NCBI RefSeq assembly: GCF_029784155.1
Contig: NC_073692.1
Coordinates: 367,641,160 to 367,705,159, forward strand
Direction of reading: 5' to 3'
DNA length: 64,000 nt
From: Uranotaenia lowii
Lineage: Eukaryota > Arthropoda > Insecta > Diptera > Culicidae
The translations under genes were made by a program, and so were the position numbers. The notes below the pieces were generated by a model. That model was not told where the DNA came from, ran no database searches, and saw only the letters and a list, made by a program, of their open reading frames with translations. This document shows positions 22,662 through 31,994 of the stretch, in pieces. Positions within the stretch are counted from its first letter, which is position 1. Each line of letters starts with the position of its first letter.

Positions 22662-23593
22662 TGTCGCGCACGCCTCTGACGTGGCGACGTACCTAACTCA
22701 CACAACTGCAGCTGATAACAAAAGACATTCTTTTCGATTGTTATTTGGGCCACTTGCCAAAATTACCGCGTGTAAGAAGTTGTTCTTTTCGGGACGCAAT
22801 TTGGATAATTATTGTAGTGAATATTTCGGCTAAAGTTAAACTTTGTTAAATTCGTTTGGTAGATCTCACATCAGTGCTGGTAAGAAACCATGAAAAGCAC
22901 TTTAGAATTTATACTTAATCAGGTAAAATTGCAGGTTACCATATCGTGCCACTTGGATTCAATCTCGTTCGGTAATTGCTCTACGGCATAAGTGAAAGTT
23001 CTTGCTAGGTAAATGAAGCTTATTGAATTTTAATCTTTCACTGTCTAACAACAAAGTTCATAATTTACACAGGCATTACTGACAACAGAAACAAGAATCC
23101 CAACAATAGTTAATTCTCCGGGATCTAGTTATAAAAAAGGCCATAAACGTAAGAATTATTATTATAAAAACCTAAACATCAATCCTAATTATATGTAACA
23201 AATTTTGCAGGAAAATTTTAATTTGTAATACACACATTAAAATACCGGACATCGCTTTTTTTATGTTGCGGTCGCAACACCAACTGTTTTTAATCAATTA
23301 CGAAATCTGCGATAAAAAAGCCATAAACCATACCATAAAACCGATTGCATACATTCATAAATGATTTAACACGACAATTTCTTGAAAAAAAATAATAGAT
23401 CCAAGAAAAACCTCGGAAAATTCTTTGAATACTGTATAAAAAATATCAGTTAACCTCTAAAAAGGTACACAAATGACAGATAGTTATCGAAAATTTTAAA
23501 TAGATTTGAAATCTTAAATTGATATATATGTATGTATATCTACAAATCTTTCAAATGATTCTTAAATGTCTAGAAATAAGAGAACTTAGAAAT

Positions 23594-24987
23594 TTTTTTT
23601 TTTTTTATTCTAATAATATATTTATTAAGGCAATTTACTTTATAAAAGTATGTTTGTGCCGTGGGTCTGTTTTGATCTTAGAATTAAGAGGTGGTTGGAA
23701 GGGATTTTTGGATGATGTGGAGGGGTTTGGGGAAGAAACACGATCTATTTCACTGGTCGATTTCCGAGCCTCGGAATTTGTAAGTGAGTCGGTTTTTTGT
23801 TGTTGTTTATCTTCAGCCTCGTCACCTGAGGCGATTGGCGAAGCATGAGGGGTTATTCTTTTGCGGGGAGGCGACACGGTTAAGTGCTGCACAATAGTAG
23901 CTGGTGTGATGTTCTCCGTCGAGTGATGAGTCCGTTTTTGGGTTTGTTGTTGCTGTTGTTGTTCTTTCTGTTGGTTCGGTTCGGTCGGTGCGGTGTATTT
24001 TTTCGGCTGCTGCTTTTTCTTTTGTTGGTTGAAGACATCGTTATGGTGTTTAACAACTTCTGCGTAGCTTTTGGTGCTTGGCGATTCGACGATTCTACGG
24101 GCGGCGTCCAGTGTAATATTCTGTTCGGTTTTTACTTTTAACACAGCAGTTTCATAGACATACACGGGGCAGTTTCGATCGAGCGGCGAGTGATTCCCTT
24201 TACAGTTTGCACAAAACTTGGATTTTGCGGTGCAAGTTTCGCTGCTGTGGGTGTCAGAGCAAACTATGCATGATTTATCATTAACACATTTACTTTTCGG
24301 GTGTCCGTATTTTAAACATAGTCTGCAAATGAGCGGCTGGGGGTAATAATGTCGTGTTCGCAAGCGTATGAAACCGAAATTAATAAATTCCGGTACAACT
24401 GTTGAGTTTATGGTAAGAACCAACGTCGGAGTTTCAACAAGTCCAGTCGCTGTTTTCTTTTTTATCCGTCGCACTTCTATTATTTTTTGCGAGGATAGCT
24501 CTTTTAGAAGCTCTTCCTCCGACATTCCTTCGACCTCGGTGCATCGAACTACGAATTTTCGGCTATTTAGCTCAGGATGACGACCAATTTCGATCGGCGT
24601 GCCATCAATGAGCGTAGTTAGAGTGAAAATTTTTCGGGCTTGTTCTTTGCTACGAATTTTCAGAACGTACCAATTCTTATTCTTCACGAAATATCCACTA
24701 TCAATTTGGCCCGCATGCTCTTCGATCGATCTACCGATGACGAACGGATTTTTCGGCAGTTCGAAACCTTTTCGCGCTTTCAAGAACAGGAAGTACAATC
24801 GGCCATGTACACCCTGAGGATCCATCCATTCTGGCATGGTCCTATCCGGATGACTTCCGGGGGAAGGACTCATCCCACCGAAAACACACTTATTGAACTT
24901 TTTTTCATTAGTAGCGAAACAATAGCCTTTTTATTGTGGTTGGAACGCGTTGAAGTACGTCCGATTCCACTGAAGGTTAAAGACAAA
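23594..24987 (-). mobile_element. ORF1-only non-LTR retroelement (HAL1-like) with poly-A and 14-bp target duplication
   Basis: This is a complete retroposed unit read on the minus strand: a 114-bp leader (24987-24874), ORF1 (24873-23635), a very short 3' UTR containing AATAAA about 20 nt before the tail, and a poly-A run (T-run 23594-23606 on the + strand). GAGAACTTAGAAAT flanks it on both sides (23580-23593 and 24988-25001), a perfect 14-bp target-site duplication. There is no endonuclease or RT. Because the unit ends at its own poly-A and has the duplication, the absence of ORF2 is not explained by ordinary 5' truncation. Confidence 0.85.
23635..24873 (-). CDS. LINE ORF1 / gag-like nucleic-acid-binding protein, 412 aa, intact
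   Basis: The ATG at 24873 opens MSPSPGSHPDRTMPEWMDPQ; an in-frame Met at residue 13 is an alternative start. Residues ~20-180 form an RRM/PRE_C2HC-like region (LYFLFLKARKGFELPKNPF, VVRCTEVEGMSEEELLKELS) as in ORF1p of I/Jockey-type LINEs. Three CCHC zinc knuckles follow: C183-C186-H191-C196, C202-C205-H209-C214 and C221-C224-H228-C235. The C-terminal third is a low-complexity Q/K/S/T-rich tail. Proteins of this type bind the element's RNA and act as chaperones in target-primed reverse transcription. The frame is uninterrupted, which suggests recent activity or selection. The clade (I-like) is inferred from the three-knuckle layout. A + strand frame crossing this region (24640-25077) is its shadow. 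It stops at TAA 23637-23635. Confidence 0.88.
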   Translation of the reverse strand: MSPSPGSHPDRTMPEWMDPQGVHGRLYFLFLKARKGFELPKNPFVIGRSIEEHAGQIDSGYFVKNKNWYVLKIRSKEQARKIFTLTTLIDGTPIEIGRHPELNSRKFVVRCTEVEGMSEEELLKELSSQKIIEVRRIKKKTATGLVETPTLVLTINSTVVPEFINFGFIRLRTRHYYPQPLICRLCLKYGHPKSKCVNDKSCIVCSDTHSSETCTAKSKFCANCKGNHSPLDRNCPVYVYETAVLKVKTEQNITLDAARRIVESPSTKSYAEVVKHHNDVFNQQKKKQQPKKYTAPTEPNQQKEQQQQQQTQKRTHHSTENITPATIVQHLTVSPPRKRITPHASPIASGDEAEDKQQQKTDSLTNSEARKSTSEIDRVSSPNPSTSSKNPFQPPLNSKIKTDPRHKHTFIK

Positions 24988-25669
24988 CGAGAACTTAGAA
25001 ATGAAATATCTGATATTTTCGATTCAATTGAACCGCTTTTCAGTTTACCTTCCATTCAATACAACCAAGACCATTAAATAGCATGGAATGTTTCCTCCTA
25101 TCCTATCTGATTAAGTGAAGAATGTACAGGTTTTGAGTGATGTTTTTAAATTAAGTTGAGAATTATATTTTAACAAATTCTAGTTTTCAAATAAAACTCC
25201 AAATCTTGTGGTGTAAGAGTGTCTCTATAAGCAATATTTTATGCCATAAATTTATAAATCAAACTTTTGTTTTTCTTGACAAGAATGCCAAAACGTTGGT
25301 AAAGTGTCACAAATAAACAAAAAATATGTATTAGGCGAAAACCCTTTTTTTGTTTAAATACAAATTTTCATCCAAACAATGTTTAAGTGTAAGCAATATA
25401 TCAAAGCAAAACAAAACAATAAATTTCCTTACTGAATCTGAGCAATTCTCCTAAGGCGTCGTACACAAATTACGTAACGCAAAAAATCTAGAATTTAGAC
25501 CCCCTCCCCCCCCCCCCCCTATGTAACAATAAGTAACGTTTGATAGGGCACCCCTTCTATAGTTACGTAACGCTAAATAGACCCCCCCCCCCACCATATT
25601 CAATTTTGAAATTTACAAATTTACACAAAGTAACGGGGGTTCTCATCTGGGCCTTCGTCAATGGTAATA

Positions 25670-26684
25670 CAGACCTCGTTCGATTTTCGCAACACGCCCG
25701 CACATTTTGTGTTGCCAAAATCGAATGTTGTCAAAATCGAATGTTGCCAAAATCGAACGGTTTTTTTCTTATTTTGTTTAGAATGTTTGTTTTCATTTGT
25801 TATACAGACCCCGTTCGTTTTTGGCAACATGCCCGAACATTTTGTGTTGCCAAAATCGAACGGTTTTTTCTGAAAATTTTTTCTCTTATTTTTATAAAAT
25901 AATTGTTTTTATTATCATTAACGTTATTTTAAGTCAATTTCAATTTTTTTTTTTTAGAATTTTTATCGTTGTTTTTCTTATGTTTTTGATACATTTTGCA
26001 CTTTTTTTTGTTTTGTTTATAATCTTTGTTTTTTTTTTGTAATTTTTGCTGTTTTTGTCGTACTTCATCATTTTTATGCTGTCTTTGCCATTTTTAGTCT
26101 TTTGTTTGTATTTTTTTTTTATCTTTTTTTATTTTTCAACTATTTTTGGGTACTTTATCATTTTTTTTAAATTTTTGTTGTTTTTGTTGTTGTATTCTAT
26201 CAACATTTCTCAAGGTAGAAACATATTTTTGGTGTTTGTCTAAATTATATTGGTCCTGTTATAGAGAAAACTAAAATGTAATGTCGTTTCTAAAAACCGT
26301 TCGATATTGGCACATGTGCCAAAATCGAATGTTGCCAAAATCGGATGTTGCCAAAAACGAACGGGATCTGTATTTGCAGTTTTCGTCATTCTTCATCATT
26401 TTTTAGTTGTTTTTTATCATTTTCAGTCTTTTATTTGAATTTTTCATCTTTTTGTCATTTTTGAGTTTTATGTTTTTTTTTGAAAATTTTTGTTTTTTTT
26501 TTGTTGCATTTTATCACCATTTCAGAACATAAAAACGCATTGATGGTGTTTGTCTAAATAAACTTGGTCCTTTTATAACGAAAACTAAAAGGTAATGTTG
26601 TTTCTCAAAACCGTTCGATTTTAGCACATGTGCCAAAATCGGATGTTTCCAAAATCGAATGTTGCCAAAAACGAACGGGGTCTG
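25670..26684. mobile_element. Tc1/mariner-type MITE, outer copy
   Basis: The ends are CAGACCTCGTTCGATTTT on the left and the mirror of CAGACCCCGTTCGTTTTTGG on the right, flanked by TA (25668-25669 and 26685-26686). The subterminal sequence consists of repeated GTTGCCAAAATCGAA words. The interior is interrupted by a second copy of the same family (25805-26370). Confidence 0.82.
25805..26370. mobile_element. Tc1/mariner-type MITE, inner copy nested in its own family
   Basis: CAGACCCCGTTCGTTTTTGG at 25805 is mirrored at 26351-26370, flanked by TA (25803-25804 and 26371-26372). Its 3' half (AACATTT, GGTGTTTGTCTAAAT, CCGTTCGAT, GGCACATGTGCCAAAATCG) aligns with 26510-26684 of the outer copy, showing same-family nesting. 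Confidence 0.82.
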
Positions 26685-27919
26685 TAATAACAATTGGCTT
26701 GATCTCTCCTTGATAACGCAGGATCATCGAACTCTGGTAGTTCACACACCCTGTTGAAATCCAGTCCATGGGAAAAAGCTGTTGATGAACAGTTACTTAA
26801 CCACCATTGACGCTTTCGAACATGGGGTGTGTAGATTTGCTCGCCAAAAACAGTAAATTACAATTCTCTTCTTTAGGTTTTTTCCATTAACTTGTTAGTA
26901 ACTGAACCAAGTACCCCCCTATGTAACAGCAAGTAACGCAGACTCAACCCCCCTCCCCCCCTACATGCGTTACGTAATTTGTGTACGACGCCTAATTAAG
27001 GTCGTGTAAATTAATAAAAGGAAAGGAAAGAAAAGGAACCCTTCAAATAAATAATGAACGTATAAACTTATAATAAACTGATGAATACATACTGCGTGCC
27101 TTGAAAAAATAATGTTTTTAATAATGAGTAGAAAAAGTTTAAATAAAATTGGCTCAGTTAGAAGGAAATTATTAGGAAAATAGTGACTTTAGTGACCAAA
27201 TTTCAAAAAAAGTAACTTGTCAGTGACCAGCCTGAAATAAGTGACAAAGTTACTAAAAAGTGACCAACTTCTAGCCCTGCAAATAGAACAAAACAACAAT
27301 GCTGTAATCTCAACAAATTAAAAAAATCGAGTTATTGAACTTTGTTTGAAAAATTCAACAAAATGTGATTTGAAGATCTTTTTTTATCACTTTTAAATGT
27401 TTCTCTCATGAAAAAATTAGAATAAAAATATGTGTTCCAATATGTTAATCTTAAGAGTGTAATATGAACTTCATAATGCCATATTTTAAAGGCAATAGTA
27501 AACTCACAATTTTTTAAAGAAGTTTTTCAAAATGTATGTTATGGGTATAAATGATCCCTAGAGTCCAAAAAGATTGTTTTTTTTAAATGGATCGTGATCA
27601 TTGGTTGTCATGATATTACTAATATCAGGCCAATAACTTATGATTATCCAGTGTTTATCTGTTAAAAAGGATTTTTTTTTTTTTTTTAAATATGTCTTTA
27701 TTTGTATCAAATCATGATTACACTTATATTACATTATTGCATTAAACTAGGTGTTCAGCTCAATAATGAACTGTTCATAGCCCTATAAGTAACTAGATTA
27801 TAAAAATTTATTTATAAGATTTAAATTTGCTGAGCGCAATCAAGTTTTTAATGTAGGAGAACATCCTGTAATAGCAAAAATATTTTATACTTAAAACTAA
27901 ACACTATCTTAAAATTAAA

Positions 27920-30577
27920 CTAAACATAAAGAGAACGAATCTCTGCGATGGAAGACTGCATCGATTTGCCTCTGAAGTTGGAGATGATTTTGTTGGCCAT
28001 CTCTTCGATAGATTCAATGCCTGCAATCCGATGAAGATCTTCGGTGCTGTGCCAAGGTGGAAGCCGCAAAATCATTTTCAGAACTTTGTTCTGAATCCTC
28101 TGGATGACTTTCTTCCTCGTCGCGCAGCAGCTAGACCAAATCGGAACTGCATACATGATCGCTGGTCGGAAAACTTGTTTGTAGATGAGCATCTTATTTC
28201 GCAGACACAACCGGGATTTCCTGTTGATGAGAGAATAAAGAGATTTAGTGTATTTATTACATTTAGATTGAATATCTTCAATGTGATTTTTAAAAGTAAG
28301 ATTCCGATCAAGTGTAAGTCCCAAGTACTTCACGTGATCAGACCATTCTAATGAAACCCCATTAAAAGTTATGGAATGATTTTCATTAGGTTTTAAAAAA
28401 TTTGCTCTTGGCTTATGGGGAAATAAAATAAGTTGAGTTTTGGAAGCGTTAGGAGAAATTTTCCACATTTTCAAGTAATTCAAAAAGGAATTTAAATTTT
28501 GTTGCAATCTACTGCGTACCACCCGTAAATTTCGACCTTTTGCTGAAAGCAAAGTATCATCAGCAAATAATCTTCTACCTTTTCCTGCTGGTACATCAGG
28601 AAGATCAGAAGTAAAAATATTGTATAAAATTGGCCCAAGTATACTGCCTTGAGGGACACCAGCTCTAATGGGTGTCCTTTCAGAGCATGAATTTTGATAG
28701 CTTACTTGCAAAGTTCGGCTAGTCAAATAATTTTGAATAATTTTGGTGAGATATACAGGAAAATCAAATCGAGCTAATTTAGCTACTAAACCTTTGTGCC
28801 AAACACTGTCAAAAGCTTTTTCAATATCAAGAAGAGCAACACCAGTTGAATAACCTTCAGATTTGCTAGCGTTAATCATATTAGTTACACTCAAAAGTTG
28901 ATGTGTAGTAGAATGTCCATGACGAAAACCAAATTGTTCATCAGGGAAAATGGAATTCTGATTAATGTGAATCATCATTCTATTCAAAATAACTCTCTCA
29001 AATAGTTTACTTAAAGATGGAAGCAAACTAATTGGTCGATAACTTGAAGGCTCTGAAGCACTTTTTCCAGGTTTCAAAATTGGAGTTACTTTGGCATTTT
29101 TCCATTTATTGGGAAAATAGGCCAAGTGAAAACATTTGTTGAAAATTTTAACTAAAAAATTTAAAGTGCTTTCAGGCAACTTTTTAATAAGAATATAGAA
29201 AATCCCATCTTCCCCTGGAGCTTTCATATTTTTAAATTTTTTGAAAATCAATTTAAGTTCATCAATATTTGTCTCACAAGAACTTTCAAACACATTTTGC
29301 TTTGAAAGAATATCATCAAATTCTAAGGAAATTTGAGCATCAATTGGACTTACAACGTTTAAATTAAAATCATGAGCAGACTCAAATTGTTGGGCTAATT
29401 TTTGAGCTTTTTCTGAATTAGTTAAAAGAAGTTTATCCCCATCTTTCAAAGTAGGAATTGGCTTCTGGGGCTTTTTCAAAATTTTAGTTAATTTCCAAAA
29501 TGGCTTTGAGTAGGGTTTTATGTCCTCTAGTGCTTTGGCAAAATTTTCATTACGAATGAAATTTAAACGACGTTTGATCTCTTTTTGAAGGTCGCAATAA
29601 ATAAATTTTAAATAAGGATCCCTAGTACGTTGATATTGGCGTCGACGAATGTTTTTCAGTCGTATCAAAAACTGAAGATCATCATCAATTAAGGGTTGAT
29701 TAAATTTATGTTTAACTTTAGGTATTGAAGCGGCTTTAGCATTGACTATTGAAGTTGTCAAATTTTCTATAGCCAAATCAATATCTTCTATTGAATTCAG
29801 TGGAACGTTTACATCTAAATTACGTTCAATAAAATTCATATATCGCTCCCAGTTAGCCTTTTGAAAGTTAAAAGTTGATTTTAAAGGGTTTTCAATGGGA
29901 CTTTGGGATAAAGAAAATGTTACTGGAAGGTGGTCTGAATCGAGGTCCGCATGAGTAACTAATTGACTACAATGCTCGCCTAAATCCGTTAGAACCAAAT
30001 CAATTGTGGAGGGATTTCTAATTGAAGAAAAACAAGTATGCCCATTAGGATATTCAACAGTATAATAACCTGCAGAGCAGTCATTAAACAAAATATTCCC
30101 ATTAGAATTTGATGCAATATTATTCCAAGATCGGTGTTTTGCATTAAAGTCACCAATAATAAAAAATTTAGATTTATTTCTGGTGAGTTTTTGTAAATCT
30201 CCCTTCAAAAAATTTTTCTGTTCACCGCTGCATTGAAAAGGCAAGTATGCGGCAACAATTATAATTTTCCCCATAGAAGTTTCTAATTCAATTCCAATTG
30301 TTTCTAAGACTTTTGTATTGAAAGAAGGAAGAAGTCTAAATTTGAGACGACTATTGATGACAATAGCTACACCCCCACCTTGTCGATCAAGTCGATCATT
30401 TCGTAAAATTTTAAAGAAAGCATTGCTTTTCAAGTTATTGTCTGGCTTTAAAAAAGTTTCAGTGATGGCAGCAATATGTATGTTTTGAGTTTTCAAAAAT
30501 AAAAAGAACTCGTCTTGGTTAGCCAGCAAAGATCTAGCGTTCCAATTCATAATATTTAAACATCTATTTGGATCCAT
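27920..30577 (-). CDS. Jockey LINE ORF2 (AP endonuclease + reverse transcriptase), 885 aa, intact
   Basis: It starts at ATG 30577 (MDPNRCLNIMNWNARSLLAN). The N-terminal APE-type endonuclease (about 1-225) shows NWNARS (11-16), the metal-binding Glu in ITETF (38-42), GDFNAKH (142-148), TIDLVLTD (191-198) and the terminal SDHLPV (214-219). The RT domain (about 450-770) shows APGEDGI, YRPISLLP, QFGFRHGHSTTHQ, ALLDIEKAFDSVWH (581-594), AGVPQGSILGPILYN (639-653) and catalytic FADDT (671-675). The C-terminal region ends with the Jockey-type 'VKYLGLTLDRNLTFKNHI' and 'RPAIMYAVPIW' blocks. There is no RNase H, as expected for Jockey. All catalytic residues are present with no stop or frameshift. The enzyme nicks target DNA and primes reverse transcription of its RNA. 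The + strand frame at 28031-28351 is a shadow. Confidence 0.95.
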   Translation of the reverse strand: MDPNRCLNIMNWNARSLLANQDEFFLFLKTQNIHIAAITETFLKPDNNLKSNAFFKILRNDRLDRQGGGVAIVINSRLKFRLLPSFNTKVLETIGIELETSMGKIIIVAAYLPFQCSGEQKNFLKGDLQKLTRNKSKFFIIGDFNAKHRSWNNIASNSNGNILFNDCSAGYYTVEYPNGHTCFSSIRNPSTIDLVLTDLGEHCSQLVTHADLDSDHLPVTFSLSQSPIENPLKSTFNFQKANWERYMNFIERNLDVNVPLNSIEDIDLAIENLTTSIVNAKAASIPKVKHKFNQPLIDDDLQFLIRLKNIRRRQYQRTRDPYLKFIYCDLQKEIKRRLNFIRNENFAKALEDIKPYSKPFWKLTKILKKPQKPIPTLKDGDKLLLTNSEKAQKLAQQFESAHDFNLNVVSPIDAQISLEFDDILSKQNVFESSCETNIDELKLIFKKFKNMKAPGEDGIFYILIKKLPESTLNFLVKIFNKCFHLAYFPNKWKNAKVTPILKPGKSASEPSSYRPISLLPSLSKLFERVILNRMMIHINQNSIFPDEQFGFRHGHSTTHQLLSVTNMINASKSEGYSTGVALLDIEKAFDSVWHKGLVAKLARFDFPVYLTKIIQNYLTSRTLQVSYQNSCSERTPIRAGVPQGSILGPILYNIFTSDLPDVPAGKGRRLFADDTLLSAKGRNLRVVRSRLQQNLNSFLNYLKMWKISPNASKTQLILFPHKPRANFLKPNENHSITFNGVSLEWSDHVKYLGLTLDRNLTFKNHIEDIQSKCNKYTKSLYSLINRKSRLCLRNKMLIYKQVFRPAIMYAVPIWSSCCATRKKVIQRIQNKVLKMILRLPPWHSTEDLHRIAGIESIEEMANKIISNFRGKSMQSSIAEIRSLYV

Positions 30578-31994
30578 GAGGGAATCGTAAAGTCATAATA
30601 ATTTTGTTAGCATAATTAAAAGAAATTTGGAAAGCTTCAAACATTGAATTTGCTTTCAACATAAGTTGCATCATTTCCATTAAATTTTGATGCAAAAATT
30701 TTAATTTTTCCTCAGTAATCTCACCCAAATCAACAAAATTGTTAGAATCAGAAGAGAAAGGAGAAGAAAAAGTATTTGAATTTCGGGGATTTTCCCAAGC
30801 CTTCGCATGAACGTTGAGACTTGGTTTTTTCCCATTTTTATTAGTTAAACCTGAAGAGGGCAACCCATTTTCAACCACCTCTGAGAACGATAAACAACGA
30901 GTCTGGGGCGCAGAATCAGCCCAGGTAACATTAAAATCACTTCGGGTATTACCCAGCCGTGATTCCAATGTAGACCGAGGCTGAATGCGAACAGGCAGGT
31001 TGTTTGCCGGCCCGACGTGTGAAGACGAAAAAGAGGAAGGAGGAGAAGAAACTTTTCTGGAAACTTTGGGATTTTTCCTAGAAGCAATAATTTTTGCCCT
31101 GATGGGACAGTCTAGCGAATTCGAGGAATGATTACCTGCGCAATTTGCACACTTAAAAAATTCTGTTTTTGGCTTATCACCACCAAAAAGGCATTTAGAT
31201 TTTTCATGATCGAATGAGCCGCAAAACATGCATCTGGCATTCATTCTACAATTTTTAGTGCCATGACAAAAAGCTTGACAACGACGACATTGCGTAATAT
31301 TTTGAAGAAAATTGGTAAAAGATTTACGAAAAGGTTCGAATTTGACTCGACAATAAAACATAAGACGAGCCTTTTCAAGAATTTGCAAATTATTAACCTG
31401 ATCCTTTTTAAAATGGATCAAATAAAGTTCAGGAGCAAAACCAACACTACTGATATTATTCGTGTTGGTTCTTTTCCTCATTTGAATTACTTGAATTGGA
31501 GAAAAACCTAACAAAGAATTTAATTCAGCTGTGATCTCATCCGGTGTCTGATCGCCAGTGAGACCACGAAGTACAACTTTAAATGGACGATCACTTCTAG
31601 TGTCGTACGTAAAAAATTGGTGTTTTTTATTATTCAAATAATTTAAAACCTTTTGAAAATCATTAAAAGATTCCGCCAATATACGAGCAGTTCCCCTTCG
31701 ACCGATCTGAAAAGAAATCTTCACATCCTTTACGGAAGTGACGATTTCTTTTCGAAAGGCATTGAAGTCAGGAATCGTGACCGTTATTGGTGGAATCTTT
31801 TCGTTTTTAAGAGTATAAGAAGAAGAAGGTTTCTTAGTACTCTTATCAGAATTAAATATGAATATTTCCTCATCACCGATGTTATGAAGGACATCGAATG
31901 AATTGGAAATTTCAACTTTTTTGGCAGATGGCCCTGGATTAGGTTCAGCAATCCGTTTTCTTCCGGCCCTTGAGCCGGCCGAAGACTTCCCCAT
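30564..31994 (-). CDS. Jockey LINE ORF1 (gag-like zinc-knuckle protein), 476 aa
   Basis: I place the start at the ATG at 31994 (MGKSSAGSRAGRKRI...). The open frame extends 54 codons further upstream, but only via a TTG, and that part is leader-like (F/L/S-rich). A basic N-terminus is followed by a PRE_C2HC/RRM-like region containing RPFKVVLRGLTGDQTPDEI (residues ~136-154). Three zinc knuckles follow: CRRCQAFCHGTKNC (~236-249), CMFCGSFDHEKSKC (~255-268) and CANCAGNHSSNSLDC (~282-296). A serine-rich C-terminus ends ...RFPHGSK. Family role: binds LINE RNA into particles. The stop overlaps the ORF2 start by 14 nt (30577-30564), so ORF2 may be expressed by reinitiation. Confidence 0.92.
   Translation of the reverse strand: MGKSSAGSRAGRKRIAEPNPGPSAKKVEISNSFDVLHNIGDEEIFIFNSDKSTKKPSSSYTLKNEKIPPITVTIPDFNAFRKEIVTSVKDVKISFQIGRRGTARILAESFNDFQKVLNYLNNKKHQFFTYDTRSDRPFKVVLRGLTGDQTPDEITAELNSLLGFSPIQVIQMRKRTNTNNISSVGFAPELYLIHFKKDQVNNLQILEKARLMFYCRVKFEPFRKSFTNFLQNITQCRRCQAFCHGTKNCRMNARCMFCGSFDHEKSKCLFGGDKPKTEFFKCANCAGNHSSNSLDCPIRAKIIASRKNPKVSRKVSSPPSSFSSSHVGPANNLPVRIQPRSTLESRLGNTRSDFNVTWADSAPQTRCLSFSEVVENGLPSSGLTNKNGKKPSLNVHAKAWENPRNSNTFSSPFSSDSNNFVDLGEITEEKLKFLHQNLMEMMQLMLKANSMFEAFQISFNYANKIIMTLRFPHGSK

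Larger units (their letters stand above)
25455..26992. mobile_element. PIF/Harbinger-like non-autonomous element (TAA target duplication)
   Basis: GGCGTCGTACACAAATTACG at 25455 is the exact mirror of the right end (26973-26992). Both ends continue into ACGTAACGC, then C-rich tracts with GTAACG words. TAA flanks both ends (25452-25454 and 26993-26995). It has no transposase. It carries a mariner-type MITE at 25670-26684. Confidence 0.9.
22092..27279. mobile_element. DNA element with CAGGGCTAGAAG termini, host of further insertions
   Basis: CAGGGCTAGAAG at the left end is mirrored by CTTCTAGCCCTG at 27268-27279. Subterminal (A)GTGACCA(A)/AGTTAC words recur at both ends. CAAATA lies on both sides (22086-22091 and 27280-27285). 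Comparison with the empty copy of the outer MITE at 51 kb shows clean insertion. The termini look hAT-like, but I can see only 6 bp of duplication, not 8. No transposase was found. It carries the ORF1-only retroelement and a Harbinger-like element. Confidence 0.75.

Noticed and set aside
23641..25077. Plus-strand open frames over the ORF1-only LINE (for example 24640-25077)
   Set aside because: They are antisense shadows of the minus-strand zinc-knuckle ORF1; the last part runs past the target duplication into unrelated flank.
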